Source of the DNA: Ga0077555 sp964500805 | Lineage (GTDB): Bacteria > Pseudomonadota > Alphaproteobacteria > Rhizobiales > Hyphomicrobiaceae | Length of the DNA stretch: 64,000 bases | Assembly (NCBI GenBank): GCA_964500805.1 | Contig: CAZCQH010000020.1 | Location: 28,734 to 92,733, forward strand | Direction of reading: 5' to 3' | Shown: positions 43,902 through 53,096 of the stretch, piece after piece | Layout: each line of letters opens with the position of its first letter | How positions within the stretch are numbered: the stretch's first letter is position 1 | Translations under genes and position numbers: made by a program | The notes under the pieces: model-generated | Database searches by the model: none | Told to the model about the DNA's origin: nothing | What the model saw: the letters and a program-made list of their open reading frames with translations, nothing else

Positions 43902-46900
43902 ATGTTTACCAAGCTGATGACGGCACGGCGTTTCGCAGCTCTGTTCTGGTGCCAATTCTTTTCCGCTTTGAACGACAACCTTTTGAAGCAGGCACTGGTC
44001 ATTCTGATCACTTTCAAGCTCGCCGCAGATGGACGCGGTTCGCTCATTCCTCTCGCCGGGGCCGTTTTCATCGCACCATTTTTCTTCTTGTCAGCGCTCG
44101 GCGGCGAACTGGCCGACCGCTACGACAAAGCACGGGTCGCGGAGCGGGTGAAGTTCGCCGAGATCGCTGTGGCTTTGATTGCGGTTGCCGGCTTTCTCCT
44201 GCAATCGATCGTTCTGCTGTTCGTGGCGCTCGCTCTGTTTGGCGTCATCGGCGCCCTCTTTGGACCCGTGAAGTACGGCATCCTCCCTGATCAGCTGACC
44301 CTCGATGAGCTTCCGTCGGGAAATGCACTGGTCGAGGCGGCAACCTTCCTTGCCATTCTCGGCGGCACATTGATGGCTGGCTTCATCGCGGGCGAGAGCG
44401 ATCATCCGCTGGTTGTTGCCGCGGTCGTGTTCGGGCTGGCCGTCGCTTGCTGGGGCTCGGCGAAGCTCATTCCCAAGACGCGCGCTGCAGCGCCGGATCT
44501 TGCCATCACGCGAAATCCGCTGGTATCCACTTGGACCTTGCTGCGCGAGCTCAAGGCCGACGGCCGCATTTGGGTCGGTGGACACATCGTGTCCTGGTTT
44601 TGGGCAGTCGGCGGCATTGCGCTGTCCGTGCTGCCATTGGTGATCAAGGATCATTTCGGCGGCAATGAAAGCGTTCTCTCGCTAGCCATCGCTGTATTCA
44701 CCCTGGGCATTGCCATAGGATCGGTAGTGGCGGCGAAAGCGAGCCATCACCGCCCGAATTTGGCGCTGGTGCCGGTTGGCGCGCTACTGATGGGCCTCGT
44801 GTCGTTCCAAATCGGCGCACTGCTGCTCTCGACGACGCCGGCTGATGGTCCATCGGCGGTAATGCAGTTCCTGTCTAGCTTGAGCGGTGTGCCTCTGATG
44901 CTCTCGCTTCTGGCGCTTGCTTTTGCGGGCGGCCTCTACATCGTGCCATCGTTCACGGCGGTCCAGGCCTGGGCGCCGGAAGCCCGCCGCGCGCGTGTAA
45001 TCGCTGCCGTAAACGTGCTCAACGCAGCTTACATGGTGCTGTCGGCACTGGCCGTGGCGGTGCTGCAGTGGGCTGGCATGAGCCTTGGCTTGATATTCCT
45101 TATCCTAGGCGCGGCGAATCTCCTCGTAATGACCCTTGTAATGCGCTCGTGGGGGCGCGACGGCGTACAGGACCTCGGCCGCTTCCTGTTCAAGACCTTC
45201 CTTCGCCTCGAAGTGAAGGGCTTCGAGAACCTGCCCAAGCAAGGCGAGCGGGCGATCATCGCGCCGAACCACATCAGCCTCCTCGATGGCCCGATCCTGC
45301 ACGCGATTCTGCCGGGCCACGCAGCCTTTGCAGTCGACACCGGCATTGCCCAAGCGTGGTGGGCGAAGCCGTTCCTGAAGCTCATCAACGCGCACACGAT
45401 TGACCCGACGAAGCCGATGGCGGCGCGAGCCCTGACCAATGTCGTAAAGAGCGGCCAGGCCGTCGTCATTTTCCCCGAGGGGCGCATCACCGTCACTGGC
45501 GGCCTGATGAAAGTCTATGATGGCACCGCAATGATCGCCGAGAAAGCCGACGCGTGGATCGTCCCGGTGCGCATCGAAGGTCCGGAGCGCTCGCCGCTCG
45601 GTTACATGCGGAAATCGCAGATCAAGCGCGCCTGGTTCCCGAAAACGACGGTAACCATCCTGAAGCCGCGCAAGATTAGGATCAATGACACGCTGAAAGG
45701 CAAGGCTCGGCGCCAGGCTGCGGGCGCCGCCCTTCAAGACATCATGGTCGACACCGCGGTCGAAACGGCGCGCATCGACCGGACGCTGTTTCAAGGCCTG
45801 GTTGAGGCCAGCCAGCTGCGCGACAGCGGCAAGCCGGCAATCGAGGATCCGCTCAACGGCAAGCTCTCCTACAAGAAGTTGATCCTCGGCGCGCAGGTGC
45901 TCGGCGCCAAGCTCAGGCAATTGCTACCGGCAGACGAGACCATTGGCATCATGCTGCCCAATGCCAATGGCGTTGCTGTCACGTTCTTCGCTCTGCAGAC
46001 GATCGGCCGCGTTGCTGCGATGATCAATTTCACCGCCGGCGCGGTGAACGTCATTGCGGCTTGCCGGGCAGCCAAGGTGACGACGATCTTGTCGTCGCGT
46101 GTCTTTATCGAGAAGGGCAAACTTGCTGACTTGGTGGCCAAGATCGAGGCGACAGGCGTCAAAGTGGTCTTGCTCGAGGACGTTCGCACCTCGATCAGGC
46201 TCAAGGACAAGATCGGCGGACTTCTCCAGGGTGGCAAGCCCCAGGTAGCGCGCCAGCCGAATGATCCGGCAGTTGTGCTGTTCACATCAGGCTCCGAGGG
46301 TACGCCCAAGGGCGTCGTGCTTTCCCATCGCAATCTCAATGCGAACGTAGCTCAATCCCTGGCCCGCATCGCGGCTCACGGCGACGATAAGGTCTTCAAC
46401 GTGCTGCCGGTCTTTCATTCGTTCGGGCTCACTGGCGGCCTGCTGATGCCGCTGCTTGGTGGCATTCCGGTCTACCTCTACCCCTCGCCCCTGCATTATC
46501 GGATCGTGCCGGAGCTGGTCTACGGGTCCAACGCGACGATCATGTTCGGCACCGATACATTCCTCAACGGCTACGCCCGTGTCGCCCATCCTTACGACTT
46601 CCATAGCGTAAGGCTGATCATGGCCGGCGCGGAAGCCGTCAAGGACCGGACGCGTGCGCTCTACATGGACAAATTTGGCGTTCGTATTCTCGAAGGCTAC
46701 GGCGTGACCGAGACCGCACCAGTGCTGGCCTTGAATACGCCGCTCGCCAATCGGGCTGGCACAGTTGGCCGGCTGTCGCCGCTGATGGAAGCTCGCCTGG
46801 ATCCCGTGCCCGGCATCAGCGAAGGCGGCCGCCTCTTCGTACGCGGTCCAAACGTGATGCTCGGCTACTACCGCGCAGAGAAGCCCGGCGTTCTCGAGCC

Positions 46901-47336
46901 GCCCGTCGACGGCTGGCACGATACCGGCGACATCGTCTCCATCGATGCGGATGGCTACATCAAAATCCGCGGCCGCGCGAAACGGTTCGCCAAGATCGCT
47001 GGCGAAATGGTCTCGCTTTCGGCTGTCGAAGCCATGGCTGCGGAGCTTTGGCCCGGTGCGCTGTCGATCGTCGTCGCCCTTCCCGATCAGCGCAAAGGCG
47101 AGAAGGTGGTGATGCTGACACAGGAGAAGACCGCGCAACGCGATATGTTCTCACGCCATGCCCGCGGCAAAGGTGCGACCGAGCTCAACGTGCCGTCGGA
47201 GATCATTCTGCTCGATCACCTGCCGCTGCTCGGCTCCGGCAAGCCCGATTACGTTGCAGCGCTTGAGCTCGCGAAGTCGCGCGCGACAAAAATCGTCGAG
47301 CACGAAACGAACGAAAGCGCGCACGCTGCAGAGTAG
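43902..47336 (+). CDS. MFS-PlsC-AMP-ligase fusion (LplT-Aas like): acyl-[ACP]-phospholipid acyltransferase
   Basis: 1144 residues in three parts. An MFS-like transporter of about 12 helices fills residues 1-420 (LplT-like, with N-D-N-L-L-K-Q near 25). A PlsC acyltransferase follows, with His457-x4-Asp462 in N-H-I-S-L-L-D and F-P-E-G-R near 525. An ANL acyl-ACP/CoA ligase follows, with T-S-G-S-E-G-T-P-K-G at 795-804. In E. coli LplT and Aas are separate: the first flips lysophospholipids inwards and the second re-acylates them. Here all are in one polypeptide. It starts at 43902. The product would repair or recycle membrane lysophospholipids. Confidence 0.93.
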   Translation: MFTKLMTARRFAALFWCQFFSALNDNLLKQALVILITFKLAADGRGSLIPLAGAVFIAPFFFLSALGGELADRYDKARVAERVKFAEIAVALIAVAGFLLQSIVLLFVALALFGVIGALFGPVKYGILPDQLTLDELPSGNALVEAATFLAILGGTLMAGFIAGESDHPLVVAAVVFGLAVACWGSAKLIPKTRAAAPDLAITRNPLVSTWTLLRELKADGRIWVGGHIVSWFWAVGGIALSVLPLVIKDHFGGNESVLSLAIAVFTLGIAIGSVVAAKASHHRPNLALVPVGALLMGLVSFQIGALLLSTTPADGPSAVMQFLSSLSGVPLMLSLLALAFAGGLYIVPSFTAVQAWAPEARRARVIAAVNVLNAAYMVLSALAVAVLQWAGMSLGLIFLILGAANLLVMTLVMRSWGRDGVQDLGRFLFKTFLRLEVKGFENLPKQGERAIIAPNHISLLDGPILHAILPGHAAFAVDTGIAQAWWAKPFLKLINAHTIDPTKPMAARALTNVVKSGQAVVIFPEGRITVTGGLMKVYDGTAMIAEKADAWIVPVRIEGPERSPLGYMRKSQIKRAWFPKTTVTILKPRKIRINDTLKGKARRQAAGAALQDIMVDTAVETARIDRTLFQGLVEASQLRDSGKPAIEDPLNGKLSYKKLILGAQVLGAKLRQLLPADETIGIMLPNANGVAVTFFALQTIGRVAAMINFTAGAVNVIAACRAAKVTTILSSRVFIEKGKLADLVAKIEATGVKVVLLEDVRTSIRLKDKIGGLLQGGKPQVARQPNDPAVVLFTSGSEGTPKGVVLSHRNLNANVAQSLARIAAHGDDKVFNVLPVFHSFGLTGGLLMPLLGGIPVYLYPSPLHYRIVPELVYGSNATIMFGTDTFLNGYARVAHPYDFHSVRLIMAGAEAVKDRTRALYMDKFGVRILEGYGVTETAPVLALNTPLANRAGTVGRLSPLMEARLDPVPGISEGGRLFVRGPNVMLGYYRAEKPGVLEPPVDGWHDTGDIVSIDADGYIKIRGRAKRFAKIAGEMVSLSAVEAMAAELWPGALSIVVALPDQRKGEKVVMLTQEKTAQRDMFSRHARGKGATELNVPSEIILLDHLPLLGSGKPDYVAALELAKSRATKIVEHETNESAHAAE

Positions 47337-47365
47337 GATCTCACGGCGGGTCGCGTGCAAATCGA

Positions 47366-47402
47366 GTGCAGTGTGAATGCGCTCGCGCATTCACACATGC
47401 AC
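47366..47402. repeat. Strong near-perfect hairpin after the acyltransferase gene
   Basis: Arms GTGTGAATGCG (47371-47381) and CGCATTCACAC (47386-47396) are exact, with a four-base CTCG loop. An outer GTGCA/TGCAC extends the helix past a single bulged A. It starts 30 bases after the stop. There is no T-run, so it may act as a processing or stability element rather than a classical terminator. Confidence 0.65.
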
Positions 47403-47630
47403 ACGCGGCGACGCGTTTCTGCAATTGATAATGTACGCTCGCCTTCATTCGACAATCGAAAGTCGTGAAACTGCAGTGTAAAATGAGGATTTATCGCAAC
47501 ACTTTCGTCTGATTGAGAAGTTTTTCGATGCAGAATTCGATTTAATAGTCAACATTGGCGAGAAATGCGGGCATATATTTTTCGTGCCCGAGCTGATTCG
47601 GGACGCAACAAACCAGAGATGGAGATTAGA

Positions 47631-47702
47631 ATGGCTAAGGCAGCAAAGAAGGCGAAGAAGGCGAAGAAGGCTCCGAAGAAAGCCGCCAAGAAGAAGCGCT
47701 GA
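47631..47702 (+). CDS. Lys/Ala-rich 23-residue histone-H1-like peptide
   Basis: Too short for most ORF calling. The peptide is M-A-K-A-A-K-K-A-K-K then repeats of A-K-K and A-P-K-K and ends in K-K-R: 13 Lys/Arg and 8 Ala, one Pro. GGAG at 47621-47624 is six bases before the ATG. It lies in an AT-rich stretch (47400-47620) likely to hold its promoter and is followed by a Rho-independent terminator at 47790. Such peptides mimic the C-terminal tails of H1-like or HC1-like nucleoid proteins and may bind DNA or RNA. Confidence 0.7.
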   Translation: MAKAAKKAKKAKKAPKKAAKKKR

Positions 47703-47789
47703 AGGCGCTGGTGGCCAAAGGCGCCTGAGCTGGGCACTTGGCGCGCCTCCAACCACCATCCTTCCAGCAACGCTGAAATAGCGTTTCAA

Positions 47790-47828
47790 GGCCGGAGGCT
47801 TCATAAGCTCTCCGGTCTTGGCTTTTTT
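47790..47828 (+). terminator. Rho-independent terminator
   Basis: GGCCGGAG (47790-47797) pairs with CTCCGGTC (47810-47817), with a 12-base loop, and is followed by TTGGC and six T residues. It is oriented to end the short Lys/Ala peptide transcript. Confidence 0.75.
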
Positions 47829-47964
47829 GCCCGCTGCAGCGAACTGGTTTTTCGTTTTGTTCCCGTTTCGCGCCATATCTGATTCAGACAGCTTTCTCCG
47901 GCGCAATTCGCTGCCAAACCACACAGAAATCGTAAGCCGAATGGAAGTCGGTATTAGCCGCGCC

Positions 47965-49785
47965 TCATCTGCCGGCCGCATAACCTTGCATGCCTCGAGG
48001 ATTGGCAGCAGCCCGGCGGCGAGGACCATCCTGAGATGCTGCCGTCAGGCGGCCCTCTGACCAATTAGGCCCGACCTCCACAGTGTGGCCACGGCGTTTG
48101 AGCTCCTTGATGGTCGCTTCGGGCAGCCGGCTTTCCACCACCACCACTCCCGGGCGCGCGGCCCGCGGCCAGAATGACGCCGGAAAGTGCTCGATGTGCC
48201 ACGCTGGCGCATCGATTGCCTCCTGTAGGTTCATGCCGAAGTGCACGTGCCTGAGGAAGAATTGCGAGCTCCACTGGTCCTGCTGATCGCCGCCCGGCGT
48301 GCCCCAGATCAAGTACGGGTTACCGTCGCGTAGCGCCATCCCGACCGATAGGGTGGAGCGTGGCCGCTTTCCCGGCTCCAACGCGCCCGGATGGCTCTCA
48401 TCCAGCCAGAACATCTGCGCCCGCGAACCGAGCGGCCAGCCTAGCTCCGGAATCACGGGCGAAGATTGCAGCCAGCCGCCGGAAGGCGTCGCAGTGAACA
48501 TGTTACCATCGCGGTCAATGACGTCGATGTGAACGGTATCGCCACGCGCCATGCCAGAGGCGGCGGTCTGAATTTCTCCAACCGTCGGCTCACCGGCTCC
48601 GGCAGCCGAAACACCCAAGCGTTTTTCGGCCGTACTCTTCACGATCACCTTGCCGCCATACCCCTCGATCACACCCGGGCGCTGCTCCATAGAGGCCATC
48701 GAGCCGATCTGCCGGCGGCGATCGTTGTTGTAGCGCTCGGAGAGCAACGTCTCCATCGGCACCTTGGCGAAGCGCGGGTCGCCGTAGAAAGCCTCACGGT
48801 CCGCGTAAGCCAGTTTCGCCGCTTCGATCCACAGATGGACAAAATCCGGGTCCGTCGGCGAGAGCCGCTCGAGATCGAAGCCCTTCAGGACAGCCAGTGT
48901 CTGTAACAGGGCCGGGCCTTGCGTCCACGGACCGGGCTTCAGCAGCGTGTAGCGACCGTAGTCATAGGTCACCGGCGCTTCGATAGCCGGTAACCAGGTC
49001 GCCATATCGTGGGCGGTGAGCACGCCCCTGTGTCGCCGACCGGAAACGTCCATCACCTCGTTCGCGCGGCAGAACCGGTCGATCGATTCAGCTACGAACC
49101 CATGACTCCACGCCTTTCGGGCACGATCGATCTCGGCCTCACGCGAGCCGCCGCCGGCCTCCGCCTCCTTCAGGATGCGCTCGTACGTCTCCGCGTGTTT
49201 CAGATTGCGAAAGAGCGACATGGGCGCGGGTACCGCACCACCGGGCAAATAGACCGCAGCCGAGGTCGGCCAATGCTCCAGGAAGAGCTTCTTCACCGTC
49301 GCGATGGTGGCACACGCGCGCTCGACGATCGGATGACCGTTCCGCGCATAGCCGATCGCGGGCTCCAGTACATCGCGCAACCGCATCGTGCCATAGTCCC
49401 TGAGGATCATCGCAAATGTCTCGAACGTTCCCGGAATGCAGGCGGCGAGCAGTCCGGTGCCCGGGATGATGTCGAGACCCAGCTTGTCCCGGTAATGCGC
49501 AATTGTTGCCCCGGCCGGAGCTGGACCCTGACCGCAGATCACCTCGGGTCTCCGCTTGCCCTTGTCATAGACCATCACGGGGACGTCGCCGCCCGGCCCG
49601 CAGAGGTGCGGCTCGACCACCTGCAACGTAAAGGCGGTGGCCACTCCGGCATCGAATGCGTTGCCGCCTCGCTCGAGCATGGCCATGCCGACCGCGGTTC
49701 CGATCCAATGCGTCGAGGTGCAGACGCCGAAGGTGCCGTCGATCTCGGGGCGGGTGGTGAAAGTGCCGGCATTGATGTTCGACAT
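47965..49785 (-). CDS. Gamma-glutamyltransferase family protein
   Basis: 606 residues from Met 49785, which has GGGAT at suitable distance; Met 49791 is also possible. The N-terminal nucleophile hydrolase fold has the GGT start G-V-C-T-S-T-H-W-I and G-G-N-A-F-D-A-G-V-A. The autocleavage and nucleophile Thr417 is in R-G-D-T-V-H-I, splitting a large and a small subunit. The later P-G-G-D-Q-Q and S-P-S-V segments are family-like. No signal peptide is seen, so it is probably cytoplasmic, unlike E. coli GGT. It may act on gamma-glutamyl or other N-acyl amides. Confidence 0.92.
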   Translation of the reverse strand: MSNINAGTFTTRPEIDGTFGVCTSTHWIGTAVGMAMLERGGNAFDAGVATAFTLQVVEPHLCGPGGDVPVMVYDKGKRRPEVICGQGPAPAGATIAHYRDKLGLDIIPGTGLLAACIPGTFETFAMILRDYGTMRLRDVLEPAIGYARNGHPIVERACATIATVKKLFLEHWPTSAAVYLPGGAVPAPMSLFRNLKHAETYERILKEAEAGGGSREAEIDRARKAWSHGFVAESIDRFCRANEVMDVSGRRHRGVLTAHDMATWLPAIEAPVTYDYGRYTLLKPGPWTQGPALLQTLAVLKGFDLERLSPTDPDFVHLWIEAAKLAYADREAFYGDPRFAKVPMETLLSERYNNDRRRQIGSMASMEQRPGVIEGYGGKVIVKSTAEKRLGVSAAGAGEPTVGEIQTAASGMARGDTVHIDVIDRDGNMFTATPSGGWLQSSPVIPELGWPLGSRAQMFWLDESHPGALEPGKRPRSTLSVGMALRDGNPYLIWGTPGGDQQDQWSSQFFLRHVHFGMNLQEAIDAPAWHIEHFPASFWPRAARPGVVVVESRLPEATIKELKRRGHTVEVGPNWSEGRLTAASQDGPRRRAAANPRGMQGYAAGR

Positions 49786-49969
49786 GCGCATATCCCGTCG
49801 TTCTGCTCGGATGCTGGATCATAGGTCGCGATCGAGCGGAACGCCAAGTCAAGTGTCGGCCGCGGCGCTGGTCATCACCAGCGGCACCGCGCTACGGACA
49901 CCACGTCCCGCCGTGCTTTGCAGCGCCACGTTCAGCCGGTAGTCTTGGCGCGCAACAATGAGGCTTGCC

Positions 49970-50659
49970 ATGCTCGAAGATCCCCCGATCCTGACCATAA
50001 AGAAGAGTTGGAAGCGCCCAGCGGCCGCCAAGCTGGCCAAGCTTAAAGGCCTGCAAACCGGTCAGGCCGTCGACGCCATGGACGGGCGCGGCGCGCTCGA
50101 CGCGTCGATCAAGCCCCTCGATCCCAAGTGCGCGACCATCCTCGGCACCGCGATCACCTGCGAGACGGGCCCGAACGACAACCTCGCCATTCTTGGCGCA
50201 CTGTCGCTCGCAAAGCCCGGCGACGTTCTCATCTCCGCGACAGAAGGCTTCACGCATTCCGCCGTCTTCGGCGATAACACCGCGCTGATGGCCAAGGGCA
50301 AAGGCCTCGCCGGCATTGTGATCGACGGCATGATGCGCGATCTCGCCGGCCTCCTCCCAGTCGGCATCCCGCTGTTCTGCCGAGGCATCACGCCGAATTC
50401 GTGTGTGCGCAGCGGCCCGGGTCGCGTCGGCTTGCCGATTGTTGCCGGTGGCCTCACGATTCACTCGGGCGACGTGGTGATCGGCGACTGCGACGGCATC
50501 GTCATTATCCCGCAGACCGAGCTCGATCGCCTGCTGCCCCGCATCGATGCCATCCTCGAAGCCGAGGCCGCAACGCAGCAAAAGATCAAGTCCGGCTTCA
50601 CTAATCTCGGCGGCATCGAGGACCTGCTCAAATCTTCCAAGGTCCGCTACGTCGAATAA
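49970..50659 (+). CDS. RraA-like protein (HMG/CHA aldolase family)
   Basis: 229 residues from Met 49970, with GAGG seven bases upstream; ATG 49958 is in frame. RraA/HMG aldolase features: N-D-N-L-A near 65, A-G-I-V-I-D-G-M-M-R-D near 120 (Asp-x-x-x-Arg-Asp metal/substrate motif), and G-D-C-D-G-I-V near 170. The family includes 4-hydroxy-4-methyl-2-oxoglutarate aldolases of protocatechuate breakdown and the RNase E inhibitor RraA. The motif suggests aldolase or decarboxylase. A palindromic element follows the stop. Confidence 0.87.
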   Translation: MLEDPPILTIKKSWKRPAAAKLAKLKGLQTGQAVDAMDGRGALDASIKPLDPKCATILGTAITCETGPNDNLAILGALSLAKPGDVLISATEGFTHSAVFGDNTALMAKGKGLAGIVIDGMMRDLAGLLPVGIPLFCRGITPNSCVRSGPGRVGLPIVAGGLTIHSGDVVIGDCDGIVIIPQTELDRLLPRIDAILEAEAATQQKIKSGFTNLGGIEDLLKSSKVRYVE

Positions 50660-50675
50660 CAGTCGGGGTACGGTC

Positions 50676-50703
50676 GGGGTCAGATCCATGGGTGGATTGC
50701 CCC
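50676..50703. repeat. Degenerate copy of the 24-bp palindromic element
   Basis: GGGGTCAGATCCATGGGT matches the first two thirds of the element at 4835-4858; the right arm has diverged (GGATTGCCCC). As at 4835, it begins less than 20 bases after a stop codon and precedes a same-strand gene. Confidence 0.5.
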
Positions 50704-50754
50704 CTTCACCCTCTCGATCAGCGCAAACTCCACTCAATCCTGAGGATCGGTCTG

Positions 50755-51093
50755 ATGACCAATCTCGTCTTTCCCGAGCACATGCTGAGCGTACGCGCCA
50801 CCGTCGATCCCGGCCGCGAGGCCGAGTTCAATCGTTGGTACAACAACGAGCACGTCCCCGACGCCGTGCGCATGCTGGGCGCGATCGGCGCCGCCCGCTA
50901 CAAGGTCGTGCTCGGCGACGGCTCCCACCAGTACATGGCGCTTTACGCTTTCGAGAGTGCTGAGAAGCTCGCCACCGCCTTGAACAGCCCTGAGATCAAG
51001 GAGCTGATTAAAATCTACGACCGCGACATCGGCAGCTTCTCCACCCGCGTCCGCACCACCTACGAGCGCATCCTCCTTCACGACGGGAAGTGA
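50755..51093 (+). CDS. Small dimeric alpha/beta barrel (EthD-like) protein
   Basis: 112 residues, starting at 50755 after GAGGATCGG. The ferredoxin-like dimeric barrel is suggested by E-F-N-R-W-Y-N-N-E-H-V-P-D-A-V near 25-40, the EthD/YciI-like W-Y-x-x-E-H-x-P-D motif, and the Y-M-A-L-Y-A-F-E-S strand. Such proteins often assist degradation enzymes. The same-strand RraA-like gene ends 95 bases before it. Confidence 0.8.
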   Translation: MTNLVFPEHMLSVRATVDPGREAEFNRWYNNEHVPDAVRMLGAIGAARYKVVLGDGSHQYMALYAFESAEKLATALNSPEIKELIKIYDRDIGSFSTRVRTTYERILLHDGK

Positions 51094-51121
51094 GTTACGC
51101 CAAATTTGGCAAGCATAGGCT

Positions 51122-51195
51122 TGGAGGCCACGCCCGGAATTGAACCGGGGTAAACGGATTTGCAGTCCGCTGCGTAACCACTCCGCCACGTGGCC
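51122..51195 (-). tRNA. tRNA-Cys (GCA anticodon)
   Basis: On the minus strand a 74-base cloverleaf: acceptor GGCCACG/CGTGGCC, D-loop AGTGGTTA, anticodon stem with C-T-GCA-A-A (anticodon at 51161-51163), T-arm CCGGTTCAATTCCGG, discriminator T, and an encoded CCA. U73 is the identity base of tRNA-Cys. The G-C-A anticodon and U73 agree. Confidence 0.97.
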
Positions 51196-51468
51196 ATCCA
51201 GTACTGCCCGGTGGTTGCGGACAGCAGCGCTACGGACAACACGACCCCCGCACCTGCGCGGCAACTGTCGGTATCGAAGCGATTCTGCCGTCTATCACGA
51301 TTGCGACCCGCCGTGCAACGACAGCCGGCACGTCTGGATTGGAAGACCAGCAATGCCCACGCATACGGGCGCTCCGCGAAGATGGCTCTGGCCGGCAGAC
51401 GCGATCGCCTTACGCAGGCAGCTGAAGTCCTCACCGGCAAGTCGCCCGAATATGCTACCAGTCCCGCC

Positions 51469-52392
51469 ATGACCCGCCCCGAGCACGAAATTTTTGACCG
51501 CGACCTGCTACTTCAGCGCCGCAACCGCTGGGCACGCGAGGCGGCTGCGCACGACTTCCTGCTCCAGCACGCCGCCGAGGAGATTCGCGATCGTCTGCAG
51601 CTGATCCAGCGCGCATTCCCGCTGGCCGTGAACCTGGGCGCCCATCACGGCGCCCTGTCCCGCCACCTGGGCCGTCTTCCCAATATCGGCAGAATCATCA
51701 ATGCCGATGCTTCACCCGCGCTGCTGGCGGCCTGCGAAGAGCCGAAGCTGCTTGTCAACGAAGAAGCGCTGCCCTTCGCCCCTGGCTCGTTGGACCTTGT
51801 CGTCTCCGCACTGGCGCTCCACCTCGTCAATGATCTCCCTGGTACGCTCCTGCAGATCCGGCGCACTTTGAAGCCGGACGGGCTGTTCCTGGCCGCCCTT
51901 CTCGGCGGCGAGACGCTCACTGAATTGCGCCAAGCCTTCGTCGCCGCCGAGTCCGACATCGAAGGCGGCGCCTCTCCGCGTGTCGCGCCATTTGCCGATG
52001 TCCGCGATCTCGGCGCGCTGCTGCAGCGGGCAGGATTTGCCCTTCCCGTCGCCGATTCCGAAACCATCAAGGTCGGCTACGCGACCCCACTCGATCTTAT
52101 GCGCGAGCTGCGGGCCATGGGCGCCTCGAACATCATGCACGACCGCCGCCGCACCTTCCTGCGCCGCGCCACACTGTTCCGCGCTGCCGAGATCTACACC
52201 GAGCGCTTCGCCCGCCCCGATGGTCGCATCACCGCCACGTTCGAGATCATCACCCTCACCGGCTGGGCGCCGCACGAGAGCCAGCAGCAGCCGCTCCGCC
52301 CAGGCTCCGCGAAGGCCCGCCTCGCCGACGCGCTACGCGTTCCCGAAATCAGCACCGGCGATAAACCTGCCCCGCCCGACCGTTCAAGGTAG
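51469..52392 (+). CDS. SAM-dependent methyltransferase, NDUFAF5-like
   Basis: 307 residues from Met 51469; the longer frame from 51190 overlaps the tRNA antisense and has no family match. Signature N-terminus I-F-D-R-D-L-L-L-Q-R-R-N-R, then a Rossmann-like core with V-N-L-G-A-H-H-G-A-L (motif I-type, less Gly-rich than usual) near 50 and D-L-V-V-S-A-L-A-L-H-L-V-N-D near 110. The mitochondrial relative NDUFAF5 hydroxylates a complex I arginine, while bacterial BioC-like members methylate malonyl-ACP. Role here is open. Confidence 0.85.
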   Translation: MTRPEHEIFDRDLLLQRRNRWAREAAAHDFLLQHAAEEIRDRLQLIQRAFPLAVNLGAHHGALSRHLGRLPNIGRIINADASPALLAACEEPKLLVNEEALPFAPGSLDLVVSALALHLVNDLPGTLLQIRRTLKPDGLFLAALLGGETLTELRQAFVAAESDIEGGASPRVAPFADVRDLGALLQRAGFALPVADSETIKVGYATPLDLMRELRAMGASNIMHDRRRTFLRRATLFRAAEIYTERFARPDGRITATFEIITLTGWAPHESQQQPLRPGSAKARLADALRVPEISTGDKPAPPDRSR

Positions 52393-52552
52393 AGGCGGCA
52401 TACCTCTACTAAATAGCCCGTCAATCTCTAGTCATGCCCGCCGCGGAAGCGCGGCGGATGCGATCACACCGTTTGGCCCCGCTTGACCCCAACCTTCGGC
52501 CACGCCACAACCGGCTCCGAATCCAACAGCACGCTCGGGGAGCACGCGGCGC

Positions 52553-53083
52553 ATGGCGGCAGACGCAACAGCACACTGGTCGGACGACGTCTTCCGCGAG
52601 ATGAAAGCGCGCAAGATCGAAACCGTCGCCACCATCCCTGACGGCGGCCTCACGCGCCTCCTCAAGATGGTCGAAGCCGACAAGGGCATGCGCCTCGTCA
52701 CGCTCTCCACGGAGGAGGAGGGCATGGGGCTGGTTGCCGGACAGTGGATTGGGGGAAAGCGCGCCATGATCGCCATGCAGTCGTCCGGTGTCGGCAACTG
52801 CGTCAACGCGCTCGGCCTGCCCTCGTCCTTCAAGACGCCGTGCCTCATGCTGGTGACAATGCGCGGCCAGTGGGGCGAGTTCAATCCCTGGCAGAATCAA
52901 ATGGGCGGCGCCGTGCAAACCGTGCTCGAGGCCGTGGGCGTCCGCTGCTTCCCGGTCGACCGCCCTGCGGAAGTCGGCGAGGTCTTCGCGGCCGCCGCCG
53001 ACATGGCATTTCACGGCACCATGTCCACAGCCGTCCTCGTCAGCCAGCGCACCATTGGCGCCAAGGGCTTCGGCCAGAAGTGA
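52553..53083 (+). CDS. TPP-dependent decarboxylase alpha subunit (sulfopyruvate/phosphonopyruvate decarboxylase-like)
   Basis: 176 residues, pyrimidine-binding half of a split TPP enzyme. Near residues 54-56 is the E-E-E-G-M-G-L-V-A-G segment, whose Glu activates the TPP ring; the P-D-G-G-L-T-R-L-L turn lies at 29-37. ComD and Ppd-type enzymes decarboxylate sulfopyruvate or phosphonopyruvate. The PP-binding partner follows 13 bases later. The acidic substrate fits sulfonate or phosphonate degradation, but no linked pathway genes are seen. Confidence 0.88.
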   Translation: MAADATAHWSDDVFREMKARKIETVATIPDGGLTRLLKMVEADKGMRLVTLSTEEEGMGLVAGQWIGGKRAMIAMQSSGVGNCVNALGLPSSFKTPCLMLVTMRGQWGEFNPWQNQMGGAVQTVLEAVGVRCFPVDRPAEVGEVFAAAADMAFHGTMSTAVLVSQRTIGAKGFGQK

Positions 53084-53096
53084 GCGGGAGCACAAA

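Noticed and set aside
47445..48029. 194-codon minus-strand frame over the Lys/Ala peptide and its terminator
   Set aside because: It is the antisense of the micro-gene (Leu/Arg runs mirror the Lys codons) and spans the terminator; no ribosome site or family match.
51190..51468. Extended N-terminus of the methyltransferase
   Set aside because: It overlaps the tRNA-Cys antisense and lacks family similarity; Met 51469 fits the family start.
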